NCBI GenBank assembly: GCA_963691705.1
Contig: OY829539.1
Span: forward strand, 53,418,327 to 53,482,326
DNA length: 64,000 nucleotides
Direction: 5' to 3'
Source of the DNA: Viola odorata
Lineage: Eukaryota > Streptophyta > Magnoliopsida > Malpighiales > Violaceae
Shown here: in pieces, positions 12,300 to 25,009 of the stretch
How the letters are laid out: each line of letters begins with the position of its first letter
Numbering within the stretch: position 1 is the first letter of the stretch
Notes under the pieces: model-generated
What the model was told of the DNA's origin: nothing
Databases searched by the model: none
The model's input: only the letters and a program-made list of their open reading frames with translations
Translations under genes and position numbers: made by a program

Positions 12300-15104
12300 C
12301 TACTTCTGATCTTGTTGCCCAATAATCAAAATAATCCCCCCCCCCCTGCTAAGAACTTTCATGATATCTCTCCAAACAGCTGAAAGATTTGCTTCCCTTG
12401 GCTGCCATAGATCTCCTAGATTGCTAATGTTATACTTCTTCCGCACTAAATCTGCCCAAATCTTCCCACTTCCCTTCACTAGGTCCCAGACCCATTTAAA
12501 CAGTAAACCCACATTCTTTGCACGTAAGTTGCCAATTCCCAATCCTCCAAATTCAGGTTTCCTTGTGATCTCCTTCCAACTCACCTTCGCCAAGCCTCTC
12601 TTCTGATCGTCCCCACTCCACATAAACCTACGCATAATTCCTTCACACTGCTTAATAACGCTTTTGGGCATGTAATACAAGGACATATTGTAGACCGGTA
12701 TGCTAGATAGTGCTGATTTGATAAGCGTGACTCTCCCTCCAACCGACAAGAGATTGCCCTTCCAGCTAGCCAACTTTGTTCGCATTTTTTCGACTAGAAA
12801 CTCCCAACTCGATATCCTCCGGGGGTTGAATCCCACATACGATCCCAAGTACTTGAAAGGGAGAGATTCATACTTGCAACCCGCTCTTCTATCAAGACAA
12901 CTCCCCACTTGCTCGCTCAAATTGATTCCCACCAGAGAGCTCTTGTGAAAGTTCACCTTAAGCCCCGAATATGCCTCAAACCATCTAAGGGTACCTTTGA
13001 CCCCCTGAATTTCCTCCTCATCGTTATTAACGAACACCAAAGTGTCATCTGCAAATTGTAGATGGCTAACTCTCCATCCTGCAACTGAATCTTCCACTCC
13101 TCTAAGCACTCCTACTTCTTCTGCTCTAACAAATAAGCGATGCAATCCCTCAGCAGCGATATTAAACAGGAATGGAGACATGGAACATCCCTGTCGCAGC
13201 CCACGCTCAACCCCAAATTGCTCTGTCGGAGAACCATTAATAAGCACAGAAACCTTACTCGTGCTAATGCACTCTTTAATCCATTTCCTCCATCTAATCC
13301 CAAATCCCATATGGCCCATAACGTCCTCCAAGTACTCCCATTCAATTGAATCGTAAGCCTTTTCGAAATCAAGTTTAAATAGCAGCCCTTGTCGTTTTGA
13401 CTGTTTAAGAAAATGAACTACTTCATTGGCCGCCATAACACAATCTAGAGTCTGTTTCCCTTGCATAAACCCATGCTGAACCTCACTAATAACACTTCCT
13501 ATCACCTCCCTTAATCTACCTGCTAAGATCTTCGAGATTATCTTATAGTAACAACTAACCAGGCTAATAGGCCGAAAATCCGCAAAACGTCTAGCTGAAG
13601 CTGATTTCGGAATTAGAGTTAAAAAGGTGGTATTAGCCCCTAAAGGGAACCTGCCAGATCTGAAAAAGCCCTGGATCAAGCTACTAAATTCCCTTCCCAC
13701 CACATCCCACGCCTTCTGAATGAAATTCAACGAAAATCCATCTGGTCCCGGAGTCTTCCTCCCATCACAAGCCCAAACAGCCTCCTTAATCTCCTCTGAG
13801 GTCACCTCTCTCTCCAGCCAGCTAGCCTCCACAACAGACAATTTAGAAAAGCCAATATCCGGAATGCGAGGTCTGTTCCATTGACTTGTTTTAAAGAACC
13901 CCTCAAAATACTGGACCGCCGCTTGTTTGATCTCAATAGGTTCCGTCTTTCTACCATTCACCGTCATTATCTCCTTGATGTTCTTATACGATGCTTGAAT
14001 TTTTGCCATGCGATGGAAGTATCCAGTATTTCTGTCACCCTTGGTATTCCATTTCCACTGGTTTTTTTGTTGCCACAACCTATCTACTTTTCCTTGTTGT
14101 TCCCAGATTGCGCTCCCAATCTCCGCCATCTCCAATTGTTCCTCCACGGTTAGAACACGATCATCAGCTTGTTTCTCTAGATAGTCGGCTCTATCCAAAG
14201 TTTCCCTAAGCCGTACCTCCAGTCTGCCATATACTTCCTTATTCCACAGACGAATTTTGTTTCTCAAGAATTTCATCTTCTGGATAAATTTGAAGTCCCC
14301 CTGAAACTCCAGACCAGCTTCTCTCCACCACCCCTCCACTAAGTCCTTAAAATTCACAACTTCCCACCATGACTGTAAGTCCCGAAAGGGCTTTGGGCCC
14401 CAGTCCAAAACTTCATGACAGAGGAGAAGAGGGGTGTGATCAGACCAAGTTCTGCTAAGAGCAGTCAGCCTAACAACTTGGAGACGATAAATCCACTCCT
14501 CTTGGAGTAGAACCCTGTCGATCCTACTCCTACTAACAGAATTTGCCCAAGTGAACTTCCTCCCAGATAGACCAATATCGATCAACCTACAACTGTCCAC
14601 CCAAGTCTGGAAGGCACGCATTCCCTGCGTATGCCCTCTTCCGTGCAACCTATCTGTAGGAGACAAGGTTTCATTAAAATCCCCTCCCACCAGAACAGGG
14701 ACTTCACTACTGTTGATTAAATCCGATAGCTCATCCCATAGACTACCTCGCTGCCGAGCATCAGTATACGCATAGATATTTAAGATAGCACACTTGAAAT
14801 TTCCCTCAATCAATTCACCCTCAACCCAAAGAAATCTTTCTCCGACTACAGACCGACTACTCTGAAACACCTTGTTGTCCCACATCGTAATTAACCCCCC
14901 AGATCTACCTGATGCGGGGGCGATCACCCAGCGCATGTCCCTGCTACCCCAAAGGGTAAACATGAAAAAATCATCCACCTCCCTCTTTTTAGTTTCCTGC
15001 AGTAAGCAAAAATTCAACCCCTCTCTACAGAATTTCTTTTTGATAAACTTCCTCTTATGCATCGAAAGCAACCCACGGCTATTCCATGACATTAAATTCA
15101 CCAT
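12300..15104 (-). CDS. LINE ORF2: APE endonuclease and reverse transcriptase
   Basis: ORF2 of the LINE, 934 codons open from the ATG at 15104. The first 230 or so residues form the endonuclease/exonuclease/phosphatase domain: MSWNSRG at the N-terminus, the LLQETKK segment with the catalytic glutamate, GGDFNETL, and WSDHTPLLL at about residue 221. The reverse transcriptase follows from about residue 450: GPDGFSLNFIQ, FRPISLVSCYYKIISKIL, LKLDFEKAYDSIEWEYL and the catalytic FADDTLVF at about residue 685. It catalyses target-primed reverse transcription of the element RNA. The frame ends prematurely at 12300 because of a run of eleven C (plus strand) at 12336-12346; one added or two removed bases would restore the frame into the zinc-finger part. 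Start codon lies 37 bases after ORF1 ends. Confidence 0.92.
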   Translation of the reverse strand: MVNLMSWNSRGLLSMHKRKFIKKKFCREGLNFCLLQETKKREVDDFFMFTLWGSRDMRWVIAPASGRSGGLITMWDNKVFQSSRSVVGERFLWVEGELIEGNFKCAILNIYAYTDARQRGSLWDELSDLINSSEVPVLVGGDFNETLSPTDRLHGRGHTQGMRAFQTWVDSCRLIDIGLSGRKFTWANSVSRSRIDRVLLQEEWIYRLQVVRLTALSRTWSDHTPLLLCHEVLDWGPKPFRDLQSWWEVVNFKDLVEGWWREAGLEFQGDFKFIQKMKFLRNKIRLWNKEVYGRLEVRLRETLDRADYLEKQADDRVLTVEEQLEMAEIGSAIWEQQGKVDRLWQQKNQWKWNTKGDRNTGYFHRMAKIQASYKNIKEIMTVNGRKTEPIEIKQAAVQYFEGFFKTSQWNRPRIPDIGFSKLSVVEASWLEREVTSEEIKEAVWACDGRKTPGPDGFSLNFIQKAWDVVGREFSSLIQGFFRSGRFPLGANTTFLTLIPKSASARRFADFRPISLVSCYYKIISKILAGRLREVIGSVISEVQHGFMQGKQTLDCVMAANEVVHFLKQSKRQGLLFKLDFEKAYDSIEWEYLEDVMGHMGFGIRWRKWIKECISTSKVSVLINGSPTEQFGVERGLRQGCSMSPFLFNIAAEGLHRLFVRAEEVGVLRGVEDSVAGWRVSHLQFADDTLVFVNNDEEEIQGVKGTLRWFEAYSGLKVNFHKSSLVGINLSEQVGSCLDRRAGCKYESLPFKYLGSYVGFNPRRISSWEFLVEKMRTKLASWKGNLLSVGGRVTLIKSALSSIPVYNMSLYYMPKSVIKQCEGIMRRFMWSGDDQKRGLAKVSWKEITRKPEFGGLGIGNLRAKNVGLLFKWVWDLVKGSGKIWADLVRKKYNISNLGDLWQPREANLSAVWRDIMKVLSRGGGIILIIGQQDQK

Positions 15105-15141
15105 GAATAACTGAGTAAAGTCCCGCTAATCAGATACAAGA

Positions 15142-16671
15142 CTAACCTTTGAAGATTGCCAGATCCGCCGCAAATCGATTTTTGTCGAAATCTCTAAAAG
15201 CTTCTTCATTGACTAGGTCTGTAATATTCAGCAACCTTCCAATATTCCAGGAATCAGGATCTAACAAAGATGCCTCCATTAACCTGTTCGCTCTGATAAT
15301 ATCTGAATCCTCAACCCTTAGAGCGTCAATCTGAGAGCTGCTGTCCAAGCAAACTGTTTCTAGATTTCCTTTGTTGCCTACAAATCTCTTGACAATTCCC
15401 CTACGTTTTCGGTCTGTTACAAAAGGGCATTCCCAGTAACCTCCAGCCACACTCCCTTCCGACTTCCATTCAACCTCCATGTGACCCGAATTCGGAGTTT
15501 CATCCTTACCTCTCGAATCAACCTCTTCCTCCACATCTTTCTCAGAACTTTTCTCAGAGTAGACCACATCATCTTTACCTCCCATCTTCCAATCTAAAGA
15601 ATTGATCGCCCCTTGCAAGGGCTCTTCAAAGCAATTGAGATTAAAAAAATTCCCTTCCACGTTAACTCTGATTGTCTCCTGAATACATAACTTGTCTGTT
15701 GCTATTAGCAAACGAGCAATATCCAACCTCTTGCGATAAGTTGTACACTCATCCATCTCAACAAGTTCGCCTAGGCAAGAACCCAATTTAACAAAGAAAT
15801 CAGTCCCCCAAACTTGTACTGGAATTCCCACACAATGAACCCAGCATAACCGGCCTCTATTCGCCACGTCACTTGACCATGGGATGAGCTTAGAGAACAA
15901 CCCATTGATCTCAAGCGACTCCTTCTCAACCCGCTCTCTTTCTGCTTGGGATTCAAATTCCAGCCAAACCAAACCTCTCCCCATAATCTTTGCTTCGCAC
16001 TCCCAACCCAAATCCAAAACTAATTCTTTCACCTCTGAGGCGTCTTCCATCTTACGCAAAACTCCTATCGCACTTTTCTCTAGCCATGACTTATTTTCCT
16101 CAGGAACTGTGGCAACGATCTCAAGGATGTCCTTCTCAAGGAATTCTCCTCTAACCTCAGTTCCCACAATGGCCTCCTGATCAACAGGAGTCCTAGGGGC
16201 TTCCACGTCTAATTCCTTGACTCTGCACAAATCTCCTGAATTTTCACTCTCCAATGACATGGATCCTTTTGATATTTCCTTCCCCTCAGCCCTCTGATCA
16301 GTATTCCGAACCAGACCAGAGATCAATTCCCTAACCTTCCTGTCAGGACGAGAATTAACCCAACGCTTAATAGGTCTACCAATATTGCTTCTTATCGTCG
16401 ATGCTCCGATAAACTGACGATCCAGTGCAATTTCCATATCAATCCTGTTCTCAACCCAATCAAATCTAACGAACCCAAATCTCTTCCCCAATTTATTTCT
16501 CTTCTTGGGAATGAAAATGTCTAACACTCTGCCGAATCTAGGCAGATTCCATCTCCTCGTAATTAAATACCGTAAGGATCTATGATCAACATACATCGGA
16601 AGATTTTCGACGTAGTAGGAGATACAATTCTTCTGTCCCTCACGCCTCTTAGCCACCAGATCCGAATCCAT
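15142..16671 (-). CDS. LINE ORF1: RRM-like nucleic-acid-binding protein
   Basis: ORF1 of the LINE, about 509 residues from the ATG at 16671. Residues about 15-80 form an RRM-like fold with SYYVENLPMYVD and KRFGFVRFDW, as in plant L1 ORF1 proteins that coat the element RNA. A central region with WLEFESQAERERVE and WVHCVGIPVQVWG resembles the DUF4283/retrotransposon ORF1 core. The C-terminal part is acidic and serine-rich. It is intact as read. The open frame extends upstream without an ATG, so the ATG followed by DSDLVAKRREG is taken as the start. Confidence 0.85.
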   Translation of the reverse strand: MDSDLVAKRREGQKNCISYYVENLPMYVDHRSLRYLITRRWNLPRFGRVLDIFIPKKRNKLGKRFGFVRFDWVENRIDMEIALDRQFIGASTIRSNIGRPIKRWVNSRPDRKVRELISGLVRNTDQRAEGKEISKGSMSLESENSGDLCRVKELDVEAPRTPVDQEAIVGTEVRGEFLEKDILEIVATVPEENKSWLEKSAIGVLRKMEDASEVKELVLDLGWECEAKIMGRGLVWLEFESQAERERVEKESLEINGLFSKLIPWSSDVANRGRLCWVHCVGIPVQVWGTDFFVKLGSCLGELVEMDECTTYRKRLDIARLLIATDKLCIQETIRVNVEGNFFNLNCFEEPLQGAINSLDWKMGGKDDVVYSEKSSEKDVEEEVDSRGKDETPNSGHMEVEWKSEGSVAGGYWECPFVTDRKRRGIVKRFVGNKGNLETVCLDSSSQIDALRVEDSDIIRANRLMEASLLDPDSWNIGRLLNITDLVNEEAFRDFDKNRFAADLAIFKG

Positions 16672-17200
16672 GACCAAACACACACACCTCGGAAGAAAAA
16701 CAGCCACCAATCTCTGACTCAGGCTTTTTCTCAAACACTTAGCAGACCAGAAGAAAGCAAAAACCCCTTAACACCCACTAGACCCCAAACAACCCAAGGA
16801 TCTTGGAAAACAACCTGCAAAAGACACACAAGGGCCCACGAAGTCCCTTCAAACCAAAAGAAACCACCAAACAGCCGGATCCAAAAATCAACGGAACACA
16901 AAAAGAAGAAACGAAGCAAGGAAGAGAAGAGGGGGGAGGTGGAGAGAGGGAAACAGATCGGGACGAAGAAGATCGAGGAGGAGCGAAGAAGAAGGAACAA
17001 GGTAGATCGAAGAAGGAAAAGATCTGAGAGGGAATGAACGGAGAAGGACAGGGCTAGGGGAAAAGGAGAAGGAAAAAAGAAAGTTTTCACTCCGTTCACA
17101 GTGGGTGAAACGGTGTTTAGGACTCTCCGGTAGCAGTGGGCACACCGGAGGAACAAGCCTCGCCGGGGGGAGGCCAGAGAAGAAGGGTGTTCCTTTGGCA

Positions 17201-17886
17201 CCTATAAAAATCTTAATTTTTTTTTGGTTTCCTAGACAGGATGGAAGAAAACTTGAAGATATTTGATTGGGAACTAACCCACAAGAACTCCACCAGATTG
17301 ATCAAATCCCTCAACAGGGAGCAAATGCAGGATTTCAATTCACCTCTGACAATGGTCCCTATATAAAACTCCAGAGGAGCTTTGAGATGGTACCTTCAAA
17401 TTAATTTCACTCTTCTTTTTCCCTTTTTTCACTTGAATCACTTCTCATGTACAATCATTCCGAAAGAAAAAAATCTATATGATCATGGTCAAGTTCAAGA
17501 AAAAAGAATTGAATGGGCCGAAATTGGAATTCCATTCGGAACAAAAGAGGCCGAATTAGTGGAGAATCGAAAGCGGTTTGTTAAAAAATAGAAAAATCTT
17601 TGAGCCAGAAAAAGAGGGAAGAAATAGCAAAATGGAACCACCACAGGTGGCGCTGCTGTTCGCTAGCCACCTGCGTGGAGAAGACGGAAAAATCGGTGAC
17701 CATGATTTAACTTGGTGTTTTCATGGATCCACAGTACTATATTCGATTAAATCTGATACCTTATAATACGGTTAATACCCATACAGATTGCAGTTTCCTC
17801 ACTTCCTCAACACAGAAAGAAGGAAAACAATCAAAGATTGTGCAAAAAAAACTCAGTATAGAGTTCATTTACCATTCAACACAGAC
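17201..17886 (+). promoter_or_regulatory. Region upstream of ADH copy A
   Basis: About 0.7 kb between the LINE 5' end and the ADH copy A start codon. It contains a run of T, a TATATAAAA at about 17361-17368 and a TTATAAT at about 17760. There is no match to the copy B promoter block with the AAACCA motifs and TATTTATA. Positions 17440-17590 have a more coding-like composition with an open stretch, but the peptide was not recognised. Confidence 0.35.
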
Positions 17887-18180
17887 ATGTCCACTGCTGG
17901 TCAGGTTATCCGTTGCAAAGGTGCCTTCTTTTGATTCTTTTCTATGTCTATTTATGCTCAAAATTCATAAAGTTTCGTTCTTTATGGTTATTTAGTTGTT
18001 TGCACATATGGGTCTTTATATTTCTGGCTTCTTTCTAATCACAACAGGGTTGACACACGATTTTTCAAAATTGTCGGTTGATTTTCCTCTTTAATTAAGG
18101 CCCAAAAAACTGTTTCTGCAATCCATTATTCATGGATACAATCTGAACTTCAAGATTGTTGGGAAAAAAAGCACTATAGC

Positions 18181-18987
18181 CAGGGGAGGAGCCTTGTTAG
18201 GGCCAGGGAGGGGCCAACTTTTCAAAAAAAAATTAATATATACATTGTTGGTTCAGTTCGAGTAGATAATACGAGCAATTTTACCTAAAAATAAATAAAA
18301 ATTTGAACCGAAATTGCTAAAATGTGGAATAAAATAAAATAAAATAATTAGTACACAGTAAGGAACGAAAATTCCGTTCTATAGTTCGATAAAATTCACT
18401 TGTAAACGATAAAAGTTCGAACATAAGAGATAAAAGTTTAAAAAAATAATTAGTACACAGTAAGGGACGAAAAATCCTTTCAATTAAATCCCAAATCCTC
18501 ATTTCCCAAATCATCACTACCAATAAACTCGTGCCAAAGCCAATTCAATCTCCGCCGAAATTCAATCCTTTCATTTAATTCAATTTCTACACCAAATCAT
18601 CACATATCAATCACCCTCAATTTCTACACCAAATCATCACATATCGATCACCCTCTCAATCTCTCATTCAATTCCAATCCTAAAGTAGAGAACAATTGTA
18701 AAAAATATGTATATTGTATGAATTCTAATGTATAATTTTTTTTTTCTATATTGTCTTCTTATTTACCTTTTTGTTAAGTTTATCTAAATATTTGTTATTT
18801 AGTGACGAATACAAATACTTTTAAGCATTTTTCTAATTTTTCGTTCAGCTCGCTTGCCTTCCTTTTAAAATACTCTCAAAAAAAAATTTCAGGGCGCTGC
18901 CCCCGAACCCCCGCACTACCTAAATACAAATTCTGGATCCATCACTAATCTCACCCCCCAAACATCATGAGCAGGGATCCGCCACTG
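18181..18987. mobile_element. Non-autonomous hAT element in ADH copy A intron 1
   Basis: 807-bp element with hAT-type ends: CAGGGGAGGAGCC on the left and the inverse of CAGTGGCGGATCC on the right. It is flanked by a perfect 8-bp direct repeat, ACTATAGC, at 18173-18180 and 18988-18995, the target duplication size of hAT transposons. The interior is AT-rich and has no transposase. It contains two copies of a TTAGTACACAGTAAGG-type segment at about 18348 and 18450. Confidence 0.88.
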
Positions 18988-19061
18988 ACTATAGCACACA
19001 CACCTATCAACTTGGTTGGTTTCCAATTTGTGTTTTCCACGTCTACAAAACTCTGTTTTGA

Positions 19062-19373
<312 letters not shown>

Positions 19374-19439
19374 TAAACTATTACTACCTGCTATTCATAC
19401 AGTAGGCTTTAGTTTATTTTGATTTCGATGGAGGGGTTA

Positions 19440-22400
19440 TCTACTATACTGTATAAAAAGCACGAAGGGTCTTATTCGTTAAAAGTCTATTATACCCTTA
19501 AGTTATTGTTTAAAAATCTATTACACCCTTAATTTTCTTTTAAGTTTTTATAAATCTATTAAAAACTTTATCCAATAATAATTGTTGCTTTTAAATTTTA
19601 GAAAAAAATAGTGCAGCCAATTTACCTAAAGTAGAAGTTGTTGTTCTCAGTTCGTTGAAGAAATAATTAAAAAAAAATTGTGAGAGCATTGAAATTCTTA
19701 ACAATAGCGGGAGTACTAATATTAAATCAGTTGGTAGTTAAGTTAGGTAATATATATTAAATATATATAGTATATATAGATAATAAAATACCTAAATACC
19801 CGGTCAGGTGCAAATAGAATTAGTATTGATCCACAATATTTAAGGATACCAAAATAAAATACATAATTAGTTTTCTAAGCATGTAATAATATAAGTAACT
19901 AAAATTAAAAACACAATTAGTTAATTTAAATTATAATCATAATTATCTGTTATGTTTTGTTATTTTTTTTAAATAATTTTTTTTATTGTTTGTGTTTAAT
20001 AATTAATATCAATTGGCTTTTATTATTTACATTAAGTAATTCCTCGATCATAATCCAAGATATATTCAACTTCTCCATTATATTTCTTAGTGGTAATTAG
20101 ATTTGTTATTGCTTAATTTTTAATTTTTCTCCATAACTAGCCTAACCTTATTAGCATATAGTTATTTACAACGTTTTATTCAATTTATTTTTAAAAAACA
20201 AAGCATGTACAACTTCTTGAGGAAATCTATGTTCCGGTTAATTTTTATGAATTAATTTTGAATATCCGGATTGATTTTAAGGTTTTTTTTCCCTATTCAA
20301 AATATATGCAATTTTTTAGAGAAATCCATATATATGATACTCAATTGAGGAAAAATTGGGAATATAAACTTAACAATTTTATGCCCTGATTATTTTGTAT
20401 AATGTTTCAATGGTATGTTACTTTTTTTTAAAGATATAGGCAGTAACGAATCTCATAAACAGAAATGAAAAGTAAATAGCAATTTAAGTGAGCAATTAGA
20501 AAAGAAGACTCCGAGTTATTTCATTGCTTACGACTCTGAATGTTATACATGAATATCCAAGTTCTTATTTGCGAGAATTTGGAAGAAGGAACGATCAATC
20601 TTTATAATTAATGTTTTGCACTTGCATATGCATTTCCAACTAATATCAAATAAGTTCATGTATTTTTAATTAGCTCAAATCAACCACTATGTTTATTTAG
20701 ATGGAAAAAATAAGTTACGGTTATCGAAAATAATTTGCAGTTCATTTGCATGTTTATAATGTGGTGTTAAATTATTTTGACGTGGTTTTATTTTTTCTTA
20801 AAAATAAGAGGATAATACATAATCAATAATGTCATTTATTAATAAATCTATTAATAAAATTAAATTTATTTTAGAATAATTTAAGCTCACGTTATTGACA
20901 AGAAAGAAAATTTTAGTTTATTTGATGACATGAATGACTTTGTTAGAATAGGAGACTAAAATTCTAAGAAAAAAATGAGATCATATTTATGCAAAAAATT
21001 GGAGGAAGAATAGAGAGGAATTAATCTAATTTGTTATTAAATGTTCTGAATTTGTATCATAAATGTCATAGTAAATTTTCTATATTTTTAATTAGTTCGA
21101 ATCAACATCACCCCTAACAAATTAATTAGTATATTTTAACAAATTAAAATAATTTATCAATCAAGTAACTTAATAATATTTTTATCATTTTTTAATTTTC
21201 TAACTATTAGAAAAACCAAAATTGTAACTTTATTGCAGGTTTATATTGAAAATTTCAAGACTATTGGGTTCAAAGTGGGAGATTTTGTAAACTTTAGGGT
21301 TTATTTATATAGTTTACCTAAAAATATATTTAATTTTTTAATCAATAAAGTTAATAATTTATTATTCTTATTATATAATAAATAAATAAAATGTTACAAA
21401 ATAAATATTTTGAGTATATATTTAATGATTATGTAAATGTATTTTCTTGAGATTTTTATATATTTTTTTAGATAAAAACTAGATGATATTTTCAATTTCA
21501 AGCTAAACAACAATAATAACACAAACTTTAAAATAAATAAAAAATTATATTTTTCCTATATGGCAAAAGTGGAAAGAAAATCGAGTCTGCTACATTCGTT
21601 AGTCTCTTAGAAAATCACATGGGAGTAGTTTATAATAATATTTTAAAATAACACTAATAATAGTAAATTAGAAAGTGAACAAACATATAAATTAATTTTT
21701 CAATTAAATAATGCACTTTTATTTCTATTATTAAATGACCATTTATTTAATTAATAAAGAATTATTATATACGTAACTTTTAGTAAGAATTTAAAATTAG
21801 TAAATAATTTATCATAGAAAAATATACTTAGTAATGTGAGTTAAAAAAGTTAGCAAAAATAAATTATATTTGTATAAGCTATATATATATTTTTAAATGA
21901 ATTATGTTAAAGTTATGAACAATGAGTGTATATTAAATTAATTCTTTAGACTTTAAATTTATATTAAATATTATTTTGATAGTATAAAACATGAAAGAAG
22001 GTGATTTTCTATTACGAAATATTCACATTATAATATTAAATTATAATTAAAAAATTAATTTAATAATTGAAATGCTAAAATACAAAAGAGAAAGATAATT
22101 TATTGAAGAACCAAAATATGTTAAATACTGAAACTATCTTCCTATGAAATTATTCTTGCGAACTTTTACTTTTATATATTTTTAAAATTTATCATTCTTT
22201 GTGAAATTGGCATGGGTGATAAAAATATTTAACTACATGGGTTAATAGTATTATTTTATTTTAATTATTTAACTATAATTTGAAGGCAGTACATGGTTTA
22301 TTTTTTCAAAAAATAATATTTTTAAAGTTAGAAAATCATAAAACAACTATAAGTGACAAATAAAAAGAGAATTTATAACTTTTCCTAAAATTAATTCGGT

Positions 22401-24445
22401 GACAAAAGTTGATTAATGAGTTTGAACAATATAAAAGGATTAAGTTAGATAATTAAAAAGAGATACGAAAAATTAATATTTTATAATCTAATCATCAAAT
22501 AGTTATGGTTATACATTTGCCTCCAATATTTATAAGTTTTTTTCAACTTTTTACCATTTTTTTAACCACTTATAATGTTATATTAAAACGTTTTAAGATA
22601 TTATAGGGTTTCTAATATAAGTCTTAAAACTATAGTGTCCAAAGTAAAAGATTTTTGAAACTATAAAACAAATTATGTAGTTTACCCTAAAATATGTGCT
22701 AGGTAAAGTAATAAGATTTTTTTAAAAAAAAATTGGTTACATTGTTAGTTATCATTATAATATCATGGATCGAACACATGATATACGTCATCAAGATAAT
22801 ATGTGATAGGTTCATAAAATATATTAAATAAATATTTATTGTAAACTTAAAGTCGTTAGAACGTTAAAGTTAAATTAACTTTGAGATAAGATATCGTTAC
22901 AATGAGTAACATTTTGAATCTTTAAATTAAAAATAAAAATTAAATGACACAAGTCTGAATCTCACCTCTGTCTATCAAAAATCATTATAGGTAGTTACTA
23001 ATTTATAAATTATCATTATACCTAAAATAATTAAATAAATATTTATCGTAAACTTAAAGTCCTTAAACCTTAAAATTAAATTAGTTTTTCAATTAATAAT
23101 AAATGGATGAGATTAAATTTGTGTAACCTAATAGACTGTTGTAAAAGTACACAGAAGATCTCACTCATGGATCTTTAATGCGAGTGACGAATATTGATGA
23201 AGTTGACATAATTAAGAAAATTAAATAAGAAATTATGTTCTAAGCCATAAGTTATAGCAAAAATAAAAAGCCAAAAGTTATGGATTAGATGAGATACATA
23301 AATCTCCTAACGTTATTATCATCCTAATCTAATAAAAAATATTTTAAAATTGTAATAGTTTATTTATTTATAATAGTAATAATAGTTTCATGACTAATAA
23401 TTATTACTACTATTATTATTCTAATCCAACAGATTAAGAAAGCATATTTTTTCTTTCAAAAGATAACAAAATATGATTTTATTATGAAAAGAAAAAAAAT
23501 AAAGACAAATACAGTAACAAAATTCTCCTTTTTATTAAATTATAATCACAATTATTTTTAGACTATTTTTTCAATTATTATTATTGTTGTTATTTTCAAT
23601 TTCATGTGTTTCTATTGTTAGAATAAGAACTAGAAAAAAAATATGAGAGAGAAAAGAAAAAAAAATAAAGTGGAAAGTGATAATTCTTTTTAGTTAAAAA
23701 TAAAAAATCTAAAAAAAAATATGTAAAATAAACAAGAAATTATCTTGCCTCAATAAACTATTTTTCAATAAAAATAAACTATGAAATCCTTTTTATAACG
23801 TATTATTCTTAAAAAATATATATACACAAATATTAAATTACTTAAGTTTGATTTCGTAAAATTTATAATGATAAGAAATTATTTTTCCTTAGCTAATTAT
23901 GTGATTTTTTTCCATACATAAACATGAAGAAAAATAGTTTGTACATTTACTTAAATCATAATTTTTAATTAAATATTAAACTTAATTTTTTGTTGAGTTT
24001 GAATCTTAAAAGAAAAATTCATTAGTGGTTGTTTTTAAATAATTTCATAATTATTTATAATATTTAGAGAACTTAAATAAAAATAATATCAAACATCATT
24101 TTTAATATTTAAATTTTAATTTATAAAAGTAATTTACTTAATTGAGTTAAAAAAATTTAAGAGTTTAAAATTAATTATTTCAGAATTAATACAAATTTTT
24201 TCTGTCGATATCGGCATTAGAACATCAATAACAATACAAATATACTGCCTACAATATAGTTTAAGCACCATAGTAATTTTTTTTATTAATTCTATTTTCG
24301 GAGACATTATTAAAAATTGTAGATTATACCAAAAATATATTTGTGTGAAATACTTTTTTGTACATAAATATTATATTTTAATATTTTCAAATAAATTACA
24401 CACGTGCAATACACACGTGCAATGACACGTGCTAAAATAATCTAG
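19440..24445 (+). mobile_element. Non-autonomous Helitron in ADH copy A intron 3
   Basis: About 5.0 kb of very AT-rich DNA that has no equivalent in copy B. The left end is TCTACTATACTGTATAAAA, preceded by host A at 19439. The right end is TAATCTAG, followed by host T at 24446. Helitrons insert between A and T, start with TC and end with CTRR, without target duplication, so all rules are met. A subterminal hairpin with stems CACGTG at 24414-24419 and 24426-24431 lies 10-11 bases before the CTAG end. No Rep/helicase coding region is visible, so the element would depend on another copy for movement. The body shows only AT-rich non-coding sequence. Confidence 0.82.
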
Positions 24446-24466
24446 TTAAGTGAAATGTGCTTCTAA

Positions 24467-24823
<357 letters not shown>

Positions 24824-24826
24824 TAA

Positions 24827-25009
<183 letters not shown>

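Larger units (their letters stand above)
11281..17200 (-). mobile_element. Near full-length L1-type LINE retrotransposon
   Basis: Non-LTR retrotransposon on the minus strand. The 3' end is the poly(A) tail, seen as 25 or so T residues at 11281-11305. Reading along the minus strand come a GC-rich 5' leader (about 17200-16672), ORF1 (16671-15142) and ORF2 (15104 down to 11437, frameshifted at 12336-12346). The architecture (RRM-like ORF1, APE endonuclease plus reverse transcriptase plus zf-RVT zinc finger in ORF2, no RNase H seen) is that of plant L1 elements. The 5' boundary is not certain. A 14-bp direct repeat, AAGAAAAAAGAATT, occurs at 11269-11282 and again at 17497-17510 and could be the target duplication, which would extend the element by 0.3 kb, but the repeat is A-rich and could be chance. 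The body lies about 0.7 kb upstream of ADH copy A in the opposite orientation. Confidence 0.9.

Noticed and set aside
17440..17590. Possible organelle-derived insert upstream of ADH copy A
   Set aside because: The base composition and short open stretch suggested plastid or mitochondrial DNA, but I could not match it to any organelle gene.
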